Below, one piece after another: positions 33,383 through 41,465 of a stretch of 64,000 nt of DNA; position 1 is the first letter of the stretch; each line of letters starts with the position of its first letter. This DNA is from Mucilaginibacter boryungensis. GTDB lineage: Bacteria > Bacteroidota > Bacteroidia > Sphingobacteriales > Sphingobacteriaceae. The DNA is taken from the NCBI RefSeq assembly GCF_015221995.1, contig NZ_JADFFM010000001.1:124001-188000 (forward strand), in the 5' to 3' direction. Both the position numbers and the translations under genes were made by a program. The notes below the pieces were generated by a model that worked only from the letters and a program-made list of their open reading frames with translations, was not told the origin of the DNA and did no database searches.

Positions 33383-34197
33383 TAAAGGCCGGCTATCAAT
33401 TCTTTTAATATTAACGTCATTTTTGGTTCAGCATCATGTGCTGCTTTAATTATTTCTTCAACCGATACAGGTTTCAGGGTTTCAGGGAAACCCTCATCTG
33501 TTAATACTGATATAGCAAACACAGGTAAGCCCATGTGATTAGCCACAATAACTTCGGGCACGGTGCTCATGCCTACCGCATCGCCACCTATAATCCGCAG
33601 GAATTTGTATTCGGCACGGGTTTCCAAATTAGGCCCGGGCACGGCTACATACACCCCTTTGTGGCAGGTAATGTTATTAGCCGATGCAATATCCAGTGCT
33701 TTATCAATCAGGTCTAAACGGTATGGCTCGCTCATATCGGGGAAACGGGGGCCCAGTTCATCTTCGTTACGGCCAATCAGCGGGTTATGTAGCTGCAGGT
33801 TAATATGGTCGGATATCACCATCAAATCGCCTTTGCGAAAGTCGGGATTTAACGCACCACTGGCATTTGATACCAGCAATACTTTAATGCCCAGCATTTT
33901 CATTACCCTTACCGGAAAAGTAATTTGCTGCATATTATAGCCTTCATAATAATGCAAACGGCCCTGCATCGCCACTATCTTTTTACCGGCCAGCGTACCA
34001 AATATCAATTTGCCCGAATGAAATTCAAGAGTTGAGATAGGGAAATCGGGGATATTGGAATACATCAGTTGTTTTTCAACCTCGATCTCGTTAACCACAC
34101 CACCCAGGCCTGTGCCTAATATAATGCCTACTTCGGGTTCAAAATCACCTATACGGGTTTTAATATATTGTGCTGTGTGCTGTATATTTTCTAACAT
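33382..34197 (-). CDS. Purine-nucleoside phosphorylase I
   Basis: Cleaves purine nucleosides with phosphate in salvage. Trimeric-type PNP motifs: GTGLGG, the signature between GRLHYYEGY and VLLVSNASGALNPDF, and VAVPGPNLETRAEYKFLR with VGMSTVPEV. Near the C-terminus the motif reads SVLTDEG, with Asp where vertebrate enzymes have Asn (SxITN); this is possibly relevant to base specificity. Length 271. It overlaps lpxK by 38 bases and the porin by one. Confidence 0.93.
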   Translation of the reverse strand: MLENIQHTAQYIKTRIGDFEPEVGIILGTGLGGVVNEIEVEKQLMYSNIPDFPISTLEFHSGKLIFGTLAGKKIVAMQGRLHYYEGYNMQQITFPVRVMKMLGIKVLLVSNASGALNPDFRKGDLMVISDHINLQLHNPLIGRNEDELGPRFPDMSEPYRLDLIDKALDIASANNITCHKGVYVAVPGPNLETRAEYKFLRIIGGDAVGMSTVPEVIVANHMGLPVFAISVLTDEGFPETLKPVSVEEIIKAAHDAEPKMTLILKELIAGL

Positions 34198-35224
34198 AAT
34201 CTGCTATTAAGGTATTAAATTGTTGTCCGCCGTTATTCAAAAACTCCACGCCGATAGGCAGGGTATAAACGGGGAGATTATTAGTAAGGGGCAGCAATTC
34301 CTGTTCTCCTAAACGCTGCATATCCTTTTCTGTTGTAATTATTATTTTTTTATCTGCTGCGCAGGCGTTAAAATCATCGGCAAGTTTAGTAATATTTTTT
34401 AAGCTAAACGGGTGATGGTCGGGGTATTTATAATGAATTATTTGTGCGGTAGATTTTGCTATATACTGATACATTGGCGCGGGATTAGCAATGCCCGTTA
34501 AAAGAAACACCTTAGTATCTCCATCTATTTTTACATCCGCAGTATCCCCGGTTTTATTTTTTAAAGGCTGATAAGCAATCCCTGAAAAAAACACCTTTTG
34601 ATGGGGATAAGGCGTGACTTTGCTTCTCGTCCTTTCTATTTCCGCAGTGTCTATATCTAATGGGCACTTAGTAATGATGATTACATCGGCCCGCTTACGC
34701 CCACTGAATAATTCGCGGCGGTTACCGGCAGGTAAAAGCAGGTTAATGTTGTTTAATTGCTGATAATCGAACAGCAGGATACTGAAACCCGGTTTGATGG
34801 CACGGTGCTGGTAGGCATCATCTAAAATAATAATATCGTTAAACGATTGTAATTGTTCGGCCCCGGCAACCCTGTTCTCGCACACAGTAACATTAACATC
34901 AGGAAACTTGTGCTTTAATTGTGCCGGTTCATCCCCAACCTCGCTGGCCGTTGAATCCTGCGTGGCAATACGGTAGCCTTTGGTATCCCGGCCATAGCCC
35001 CTGCTTAAAGTAGCCAGTTGGTGGTCGTTTTTTAATAGCCCGATCAGGTATTCCGTCATGGGGGTTTTACCCGCGCCGCCTGCATCCAGGTTACCTACAG
35101 ATATAATTGGCATATCAAATGCCCGACTTTTAAATAAGCCCCAGTCGTAGCACCAATTGCGGATGATGATAATCAATCCGTACACCAGTGACAGGGGAAA
35201 TAAAAGCCAGCGTAGATATTTCAT
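34160..35224 (-). CDS. lpxK: Tetraacyldisaccharide 4'-kinase LpxK
   Basis: Phosphorylates the lipid A precursor at the 4' position at the inner membrane face. P-loop variant SVGNLDAGGAGKTPMTEYL, RGYGRDTKGYRIA, GDEPAQLKHKFP and IILDDAYQHRAI are all diagnostic. An N-terminal hydrophobic segment (about 5-22) anchors it. Length 354. First gene of the lpxK-PNP-porin unit; it confirms a Gram-negative outer membrane. Confidence 0.95.
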   Translation of the reverse strand: MKYLRWLLFPLSLVYGLIIIIRNWCYDWGLFKSRAFDMPIISVGNLDAGGAGKTPMTEYLIGLLKNDHQLATLSRGYGRDTKGYRIATQDSTASEVGDEPAQLKHKFPDVNVTVCENRVAGAEQLQSFNDIIILDDAYQHRAIKPGFSILLFDYQQLNNINLLLPAGNRRELFSGRKRADVIIITKCPLDIDTAEIERTRSKVTPYPHQKVFFSGIAYQPLKNKTGDTADVKIDGDTKVFLLTGIANPAPMYQYIAKSTAQIIHYKYPDHHPFSLKNITKLADDFNACAADKKIIITTEKDMQRLGEQELLPLTNNLPVYTLPIGVEFLNNGGQQFNTLIADYVRKYTAHSTIY

Positions 35225-35310
35225 TTAGGGATAAAGATACGAAATTAGCCCACCCGGCCTTTATTTACAGGAAAAAGGTTCTCTTTTCGCCCCAAACCGT
35301 TTACTGAAAA

Positions 35311-36057
35311 TTATACGTTCCTGCCTTCTATCATTTTGAAAAATTGGTCGCGGTAGGTATCGCCTACCGGGATCACCTTATCGCCGATGAAGATGCGGGA
35401 GCGTTCTATGCTATCAATTTTATTTAAGGCTACAATGTACGATTTGTGTACGCGGACAAAGTGCCTTTCGGGCAGTGCATCTTCCATCTTCTTCATGTTT
35501 TGCAGGGTAATAATGCGTTCCTGGTTAGTGAAAATGGAGATATAATCCTTTAAGCCTTCAATATAAAGGATATCGTGCAGATAAACTTTCTGAATTTTAT
35601 GCTCAGTTTTTACAAAGATAAAATCGTGCGAAAAATCGTCCTGTGGTTGCTGAGGGATGGTTGCGGCCTGTGGCTGTTCGGGTATGGATGATTTTGTTGA
35701 CGGATGTATAATACCCTGCGCCTTTTGCGCCGATTTAAAAAACCTGTCGAATGCTATGGGCTTCAATAAATAGTCTATTACATCCAGTTCATAACCTTCC
35801 AGCGCGTATTGCGGGTAAGCTGTTGTTAGTATCACTTTAGCCTTGCCGTTAGCTATGCGTAAAAATTGGATGCCAGTAAGTTCAGGCATTTGTACGTCCA
35901 GGTACACCAGGTCAACGCCACCATCCTGCACAATTGTAAGTGCCTCAATAGGGTTGGTGGTTGCTTTCACCAACTGCATAAATGGTATTTTTGAAATATA
36001 ATCTTCTATGATGTTTAGCGCCAAAGGCTCATCATCAACTACAAGGCATCTGATCAT
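35311..36057 (-). CDS. LytTR-family response regulator
   Basis: A 248-residue response regulator: receiver domain (1-118) with acidic pocket in DDEPLALNII, phosphoacceptor Asp in LVYLDVQMPELTG and conserved Lys in LLKPIAF; a Gln/Pro-rich linker; LytTR DNA-binding domain (about 145-245) with FVRVHKSYIVALNKID and VIPVGDTYR. It lies one base after its histidine kinase. The likely target is the divergent operon at 37292, whose gap contains a direct repeat of LytTR type. Confidence 0.93.
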   Translation of the reverse strand: MIRCLVVDDEPLALNIIEDYISKIPFMQLVKATTNPIEALTIVQDGGVDLVYLDVQMPELTGIQFLRIANGKAKVILTTAYPQYALEGYELDVIDYLLKPIAFDRFFKSAQKAQGIIHPSTKSSIPEQPQAATIPQQPQDDFSHDFIFVKTEHKIQKVYLHDILYIEGLKDYISIFTNQERIITLQNMKKMEDALPERHFVRVHKSYIVALNKIDSIERSRIFIGDKVIPVGDTYRDQFFKMIEGRNV

Positions 36058-36058
36058 G

Positions 36059-37084
36059 CTATAAAATTAATGATAATTCACAAGTATAGATATCGGCATC
36101 GTCATGAATTTCCAATTTATAAGCATTCGGGTAAAGCAGGTCAAGCCGGCGCTTCACATTACTTAAGCCGATACCACCAGATGAATCACGGTTATGTACA
36201 TGCTTTCTGTTCTCCATATAAAAAGAAAGATGGCCGTCATCAAGATTGATGATCAATTTAATGGGGTGTTTCGGATCGTTCGCTACGCCGTGTTTAAAAG
36301 CATTCTCTATAAAAGCGATCAAAAGCAGCGGAACGATCCGTTGGTTGGTTACCTGTCCATTCACCTCAAAATCTACATAAGCTTTTTTACCAAAGCGTAT
36401 TTTTTGCAGGTCGATATAGTTTTGAAGGTAGGTAAGTTCTTTAGCCAGGTCAACCTTGTTATCGTTGCACTCATATAACATGTAGCGCATAATCTCTGAT
36501 AGCTTTAGTATCGCCTCGGGGGTTGTTTCCGATTTCTGATAAGCCAATGAATAGATACTGTTCAACGAATTAAACAAGAAATGCGGGTTTATCTGCGATT
36601 TCAAAAAAGCCAGTTCGGCAGTAAGGCGCTGGTTTTCAAGATCGCGTTGAACTCGCTCGTTCGTAAACCAATCCAGCGAGAATTGCAGCACGGTACTCAG
36701 GAAAAGGAATAATATACTGGTAAAGCAGGTTTGTGTAAAATACCACCCGAATTTTAATGCTTCGTGCGGCATTTTTTGTCCCTTTACTGTGGGGTGCATC
36801 TCTGTCCAAAAAACACTGGCCAGTCCATATTTTACCAGCCCGAAAACAATTATGGTTAAAACCAATACACCGGCATATTGCCTGTATTTCTTTTTATCTA
36901 AATACCATGGTATAAGCAACAGGTAGTTTAAATAGAACAGGGCGATATTTATAATGCCGAACCCTAAGAAAATGATCAGCAACGCGCGCATCGATATCCT
37001 TTCGCTATGTGCTATAAACACAAAGAAAGAGATAATGCTTACCCAAAAAAGCGTATGCCAAAATATTTTCCAGCCCTTTTTCAT
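36059..37084 (-). CDS. LytS/YehU-type sensor histidine kinase
   Basis: A 341-residue membrane kinase: four transmembrane spans (about 8-26, 33-52, 66-86, 110-135), then a His_kinase domain with SQINPHFLFNSLNSIYSLA (phospho-His) and an HATPase half with PLLLIAFIENAFKHGV and GGIGLSNVKRRLDLLYP. No external sensing domain is visible, so the signal is probably sensed within the membrane, as in kinases that report on ABC transporters. First gene of the two-component unit. Confidence 0.93.
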   Translation of the reverse strand: MKKGWKIFWHTLFWVSIISFFVFIAHSERISMRALLIIFLGFGIINIALFYLNYLLLIPWYLDKKKYRQYAGVLVLTIIVFGLVKYGLASVFWTEMHPTVKGQKMPHEALKFGWYFTQTCFTSILFLFLSTVLQFSLDWFTNERVQRDLENQRLTAELAFLKSQINPHFLFNSLNSIYSLAYQKSETTPEAILKLSEIMRYMLYECNDNKVDLAKELTYLQNYIDLQKIRFGKKAYVDFEVNGQVTNQRIVPLLLIAFIENAFKHGVANDPKHPIKLIINLDDGHLSFYMENRKHVHNRDSSGGIGLSNVKRRLDLLYPNAYKLEIHDDADIYTCELSLIL

Positions 37085-37147
37085 CGATGTAAATTACTAT
37101 AAAACCCTGCTAAGTGCTTCAAAATTTATATATACCACTGTTTTTTT

Positions 37148-37208
37148 TCGATGAACAGGCAATTATTATCGATGAACAGGTTGGTAGGCCAAATTAACCG
37201 TTCATCTA
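37148..37208. promoter_or_regulatory. Candidate LytTR binding sites
   Basis: TCGATGAACAGG occurs exactly twice, at 37148 and 37169, a spacing of 21 bases (two helical turns), the arrangement of classical LytTR operators. A third partial copy, reversed (CCGTTCATCTA), is at 37198-37208. All lie in the gap between the histidine kinase gene and the peptide-ABC operon. Confidence 0.65.
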
Positions 37209-37291
37209 TAAATGCAGGCAGTTGGTCTAAATCATTTTATCACATTAAACCTTTGGTGTTTCTTTGAATCATCAAACAATCACACAGCACC

Positions 37292-37510
37292 ATGAAAAAG
37301 TTAATTTCAAACTCAAACCCCTTTATCCTGATACTATTACCGGTATTATTTGCATTAGTAATGGGTGTTAGCTACCAGTTTGAACAAAAAGCCAGCGCCG
37401 AAGTAAAACAGGTAGGCCAGTTTAATGTTAAACATTCTACCTCGTTGTTTTATAAAGGCATTAATTTGGTTAAAACTGTTTGCGGTATAGCAAAACAAGA
37501 TGTATGGTAA
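37292..37510 (+). CDS. Small single-span peptide, 72 residues
   Basis: A 72-residue protein with a hydrophobic segment (about 10-28, FILILLPVLFALVMGVSY) flanked by a basic N-terminus and a soluble tail that contains a single Cys (TVCGIAK). I recognise no family. Its stop overlaps the ATG of the ABC ATPase by seven bases (ATGGTAA), so they are coupled. It might be a transporter accessory, a signal peptide relay or an exported peptide; the sequence does not decide. Confidence 0.7.
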   Translation: MKKLISNSNPFILILLPVLFALVMGVSYQFEQKASAEVKQVGQFNVKHSTSLFYKGINLVKTVCGIAKQDVW

Positions 37511-38409
37511 TTGAAACCAAAGGGTTAACCTTTAATTTTGGCAACCAAACGGTTGTAAAGGCACTTTCATTACAGGTTCCCGAAGGGAGCATATATGGTT
37601 TTCTTGGCCCTAATGGCGCCGGGAAAACCACTACCATTAAATTACTGCTCAACCTACTGCAAACCCAGCAGGGCGATATTAAGATATTTGGCCTCGATTT
37701 TAAAGGGCACCGTAAACAAATACTGGCACAAATAGGTTCGCTTATTGAACAACCTGCTATATACGCGCACCTAACCGGTAAAGAAAATCTGCTTAACCGG
37801 GCTATCCTGCTACAAATTCCCGAAAGCCGGGTTGATGAAATGCTGACGCTGGTAAAATTAACTGCCGCAGCCGATAAAAAAGCGGGTAATTATTCACTGG
37901 GGATGAAACAACGCTTGGGTATTGCCCTGGCCATGTTATCGGACCCCAAATTGTTAATGCTGGACGAACCTACCAATGGCCTTGATCCTAATGGGATTAT
38001 AGAGATACGCGAATTGTTAATTCGTTTGACCACCCAGCACAAAAAAACCGTATTTATATCAAGCCACCTTTTGGGCGAAATTGAGCGTATGGCTACCCAC
38101 GTAGGCATTATTAATTTTGGCGAACTGCTTTTTCAGGGAGAAATAAAAGAACTGCAATCTATCAGTCAGCCAATGGTGTTAATAGAGACCGATAATACGG
38201 TTGATGCCGCTAACCTGCTTACCAAAAACGGGTACAATGTAGTTGAGGTTAAGAACGATCATTTAACGGTTACTTATCAATCAAAAGAAAAATCGGCACA
38301 GATAAATTCCCTGCTTATTCAAAATGCTTATCCGGTTTATAGCCTGCATAAAGTACAAAAAGACCTGGAAAAACTATTTTTAGATATTACCCAAAAGCCA
38401 GCCAACTAA
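37504..38409 (+). CDS. ABC transporter ATPase, BcrA-like
   Basis: A 301-residue ATPase of the drug/lantibiotic resistance type. Walker A GPNGAGKTTTIKLLL, signature YSLGMKQRLGIAL in place of LSGGQ, Walker B LLMLDEPTNGLDPNG, and switch His in FISSHLLGEIE. The C-terminal extension (about 220-300) is typical of BcrA-like exporters. ATG at 37504 is chosen over the non-ATG at 37480 because it gives the family start and a short overlap with the peptide gene. Confidence 0.92.
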   Translation: MVIETKGLTFNFGNQTVVKALSLQVPEGSIYGFLGPNGAGKTTTIKLLLNLLQTQQGDIKIFGLDFKGHRKQILAQIGSLIEQPAIYAHLTGKENLLNRAILLQIPESRVDEMLTLVKLTAAADKKAGNYSLGMKQRLGIALAMLSDPKLLMLDEPTNGLDPNGIIEIRELLIRLTTQHKKTVFISSHLLGEIERMATHVGIINFGELLFQGEIKELQSISQPMVLIETDNTVDAANLLTKNGYNVVEVKNDHLTVTYQSKEKSAQINSLLIQNAYPVYSLHKVQKDLEKLFLDITQKPAN

Positions 38410-39215
38410 TGAAAGGGTTTATATTATCATTACAATCCGAGTTTTATAAAAGCCGTAAAACGCTTGGGTTTTGGTCGGCCATAATTTTGCCGGTGTTGAT
38501 CAGCTTATTGATATTTCTGGTGATGTATAACAACGCACCCAAATTATCGCGACTGCCGGGTATGATGTTGTGGAGGGCCTATTCAGGGGCCATTATCAAT
38601 GTTATGGGTATTTTGCTGCCATTTTTTGTGATCTTTATTGCTTACTCTATTAACAGCATCGAACATAAGGCCGACACATGGAAAACGCTTTTCAGCTTAC
38701 CTATCTCCAAATGGGCTATTTATGCAGCTAAATACTTTTATACCGTTTTCCTAATTTTTGTTTGCCTGTTGCTTTTCCTGCTGTTTACCATTGGGACGGG
38801 AGATTTATTAGGCATGATGAAACCCGAATTGCGCTTTGCCGATTTTCATATGGAATGGGCGCTGGCACAAGTTTTCTTTAAACTGTTCCTGGCATCGTTA
38901 GGTATTTTATCTATCCAGTTTTTACTTAGTTTAGTATGGGCCGATTTTTTAAAGCCTATGGGGATAGGGTTTGTATGCACCATATCAGGCATGTTTATGG
39001 CCGGGCTTGATTGGCAATATGCTTATCTTTTACCTTATTCGCACCCAATGTCGGCACTTAAAAGTATGATGCCGCACGTAAAAGGGAAAGGCCCCAGCTT
39101 AAAAGCCGAATACATTGTAGAAATATTCACCAAAGAATTATATGTTGGCCTGGTAGTGGCCGTAATAGTTTTTATAACCGGTTATTATATTGTGCAACGA
39201 AAAAGCGTAAAGTAA
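38409..39215 (+). CDS. ABC transporter permease (lantibiotic-immunity/ABC-2 type)
   Basis: A 268-residue membrane protein with six hydrophobic segments (about 22-42, 62-85, 105-130, 155-175, 183-203, 240-262). It begins at the stop of the ATPase (TAATG overlap). The N-terminal LQSEFYKSRKTLGFWSAI pattern fits permeases that pair with BcrA-like ATPases and export or shield against peptide antibiotics. Substrate unknown. Confidence 0.88.
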   Translation: MKGFILSLQSEFYKSRKTLGFWSAIILPVLISLLIFLVMYNNAPKLSRLPGMMLWRAYSGAIINVMGILLPFFVIFIAYSINSIEHKADTWKTLFSLPISKWAIYAAKYFYTVFLIFVCLLLFLLFTIGTGDLLGMMKPELRFADFHMEWALAQVFFKLFLASLGILSIQFLLSLVWADFLKPMGIGFVCTISGMFMAGLDWQYAYLLPYSHPMSALKSMMPHVKGKGPSLKAEYIVEIFTKELYVGLVVAVIVFITGYYIVQRKSVK

Positions 39216-39248
39216 TAATTACCCTAACCAATCACGTATCACCATAAA

Positions 39249-39839
39249 TTACACATCTTCCAGCAATATATCGCCCAGTCTTGAAATTCTTATACCATTT
39301 GTAGTAGTGGCCAGGGCGCAACCAATGCCAATTATAGATGCAGGCATATATGCTGGAACGTTGGCCTTGTAAATAAGTATGAAGCCCAAAATGGCCATCA
39401 GGCACATCCAAATGCCTAATATGTTATAAAAACTGCGGTTATATAACCTGGCCAAGGGAAAAAAATGCAACCCCACAATTAATGCGAAAAACGGCATGAA
39501 TAAATTATCGTGACCGGTATTTAGCAGGACGTTCTTCATCACAAAAATGGCGATCCCTTCGGCAGCCAGTATGTAGTAGAATTTTTTGTCGCGCTTTTTT
39601 GCTGCTGTATCTTCAACAATTTGTTCCGTGGGAATAGATTTTGCAGCCTTAGTAAGTTTATTATAACTGATGAAAAAATATAAAATAATAACTCCGAATA
39701 CGCCCGATGTTGCCCATTGATCGCGTCCCATTAAATTAGCCTCGGCAATAATTATCCATATGGTGGTAAAGACAGCCATTAAAAATAATCCGCTTGAAAG
39801 GTCTTCAAGCTGCTTTTTGGTTGGAGGGTTTGTGCTCAT
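39249..39839 (-). CDS. Multi-span membrane protein, hypothetical
   Basis: A 196-residue protein with about five or six hydrophobic segments and a Lys-rich loop (TAAKKRDKKF). I recognise no family. ATG at 39851 is also possible, but the terminator of the upstream gene ends nine bases away, so ATG at 39839 (MSTNPPTKKQ) leaves room for a leader and is chosen. It converges on the ABC permease. Confidence 0.75.
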   Translation of the reverse strand: MSTNPPTKKQLEDLSSGLFLMAVFTTIWIIIAEANLMGRDQWATSGVFGVIILYFFISYNKLTKAAKSIPTEQIVEDTAAKKRDKKFYYILAAEGIAIFVMKNVLLNTGHDNLFMPFFALIVGLHFFPLARLYNRSFYNILGIWMCLMAILGFILIYKANVPAYMPASIIGIGCALATTTNGIRISRLGDILLEDV

Positions 39840-39859
39840 AACTGGTTGCATTGAAGGTA

Positions 39860-39902
39860 AAAGAAAGAGCGTTATATAATTTAAATATAACGCTCTTTCT
39901 TT
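39860..39902. terminator. Terminator after the M28 peptidase gene
   Basis: Perfect 17-base arms AAAGAAAGAGCGTTATA / TATAACGCTCTTTCTTT with a 9-base AT loop, followed by TTTT on the minus strand. Thirty bases beyond the peptidase stop. Confidence 0.85.
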
Positions 39903-39931
39903 AAATATGCAATAGTCTGATAAGCACTTAT

Positions 39932-41329
39932 TTACCTCACCGGCTTAGGGTATATTGGCAAACTTTCATGGCCTTCGGCATCTACTGATTGCACAGCGAA
40001 AAAGTAGTTGTCTTTTGAATAATCCAGCGTCACTTCGTTGCCTGTAACATAAAACTTTTTTTCCCAATAAGGGTTGATGGTTTCGCGCATTAGGATGTAA
40101 TAGCCCGCTGGTTTTTTACCTTGTTTTGGCGCTTCCCATTTTAGGGTAGTATTATTGGTTAACCCGGATGTAGTAACACCTACATTCGCCGGCGCAGCTG
40201 GTGCAGATGCCAGGTTGGCCAGTACAGAAAGGTTAGCCCGGGCTACTTTTTGTATGTAGTTATAATCGGCAAACTCAGGTAAATCGCCGTATACTATCCC
40301 CTTTTCGGTGCGCAGGTCCTGATGCTGGTGGGTGAAATCCTCGTTCATTTCGGTAAAGCGGATAGCGGTAAAGCCTTGTTGCTGGAACGAAGTATGGTCG
40401 CCGCCACGCAGAAAGCGGTCGCGGCGATAAATGAGTTTAATATCCAACTGATCGACATAACGTTCAGCAGTTTCTTTAATATACCGGGCTAATTCGCGCG
40501 ATGGGCTGTCGTTCTCGCCACCGTTATTAATAAGGCTTGTAATGGCTGCATTAGCGCGGCGCAAGGCCAGGCTATCCATACCCCGGCCAGCACCATCAAT
40601 AGTAGGAATACCCTCGCTAAAAACGCGCAGGTGCGTGTTGTCTTTCAGGTCGTTATCCTGGCCATGGGTATTGCCAACAATGTCGTTGTTCAACATAGCA
40701 TCCACATTCCATTTTTCATCTTTAGCACGTTTGGCCATATGGGCCGATCCATTCAACCCCTGCTCTTCGCCAGGAACAGCCATAAAAATAATAGTAGCGG
40801 GGAACGCACGTTTAGCCATTACCCTGCAAATTTCCATCGATACTGCAGTGCCCGAGGCATCATCAACCGCGCCGGGTTCAACTGCGTTGGCATTCATCAC
40901 ATCGGTTACGCGCGAATCATAATGGCCAGATACTACATAAATACGGGTATCTGTAGGGTCGGTACCTTTCAATATAGCCAGCACGTTTTTCAGCACGGTT
41001 GGTTTATCAACACGTATGCTTACTGGTTGGGTGAAAGCGTCAAATTCCACTTTCATGCGCCCGCCCGATGCAGCGGCGTACTTTTCCATTTCGCTTTTTA
41101 TCCAGTTACGTGCCGCACCAATGCCTTCGGTTTTGCTGGTAGTATCGCTTAAGGTGTTGCGGGTTTTAAAGCTCACCAGTTTGCGTACAATGGCCTCAAT
41201 GTTTTGCGATGATACCTCGTCGCACATTTGTTTAATGCCCGCGTCCTGCCTGATGGTAGTTTGCGCCACGGCGGATTTACCGAGGCCAATTGCTACCAGG
41301 GGTAATAAGAGTAAAAGTTTATGTTTCAT
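39932..41329 (-). CDS. M28 family zinc metallopeptidase, exported
   Basis: A 465-residue aminopeptidase-like enzyme: signal peptide 1-22 (ending SAVAQ); zinc ligands in VSGHYDSR, VDDASGTA (bridging Asp), VPGEEQGLNGS (catalytic Glu pair) and HTSFQQQGF near residue 335. A fibronectin-III-like domain occupies about 375-465 (PANVGVTTSGLTNNTTLKWEAP). It would trim peptides in the envelope or outside. A stand-alone gene with its own terminator; a REP-like palindrome lies upstream. Confidence 0.92.
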   Translation of the reverse strand: MKHKLLLLLPLVAIGLGKSAVAQTTIRQDAGIKQMCDEVSSQNIEAIVRKLVSFKTRNTLSDTTSKTEGIGAARNWIKSEMEKYAAASGGRMKVEFDAFTQPVSIRVDKPTVLKNVLAILKGTDPTDTRIYVVSGHYDSRVTDVMNANAVEPGAVDDASGTAVSMEICRVMAKRAFPATIIFMAVPGEEQGLNGSAHMAKRAKDEKWNVDAMLNNDIVGNTHGQDNDLKDNTHLRVFSEGIPTIDGAGRGMDSLALRRANAAITSLINNGGENDSPSRELARYIKETAERYVDQLDIKLIYRRDRFLRGGDHTSFQQQGFTAIRFTEMNEDFTHQHQDLRTEKGIVYGDLPEFADYNYIQKVARANLSVLANLASAPAAPANVGVTTSGLTNNTTLKWEAPKQGKKPAGYYILMRETINPYWEKKFYVTGNEVTLDYSKDNYFFAVQSVDAEGHESLPIYPKPVR

Positions 41330-41356
41330 ATTTTTTAGTTTGTCGTGGTTAATGTA

Positions 41357-41444
41357 TTGTCATTGCGAGGAGCGGAGCGACGTGGTAATCTCGTAGTTCG
41401 CAAATTAAGTTACGAGATTGCCGCGCTGTCGCTCGCAATGACAA
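41357..41444. repeat. REP-like palindrome, 'TTGTCATTGCGAG' family
   Basis: Arms 41357-41395 (TTGTCATTGCGAG at the outer end, AATCTCGTA inner) and 41411-41444 (inner TACGAGATTGCC, outer CTCGCAATGACAA). Elements of the 'CATTGCGAGGAGCGAAGC' type are widespread in many bacterial genomes. It lies in the gap between the M28 and UvrD-like genes, and differs from the other two palindromes in the window. Confidence 0.8.
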
Positions 41445-41465
41445 ATTGGTTTTTATAACTAACCT

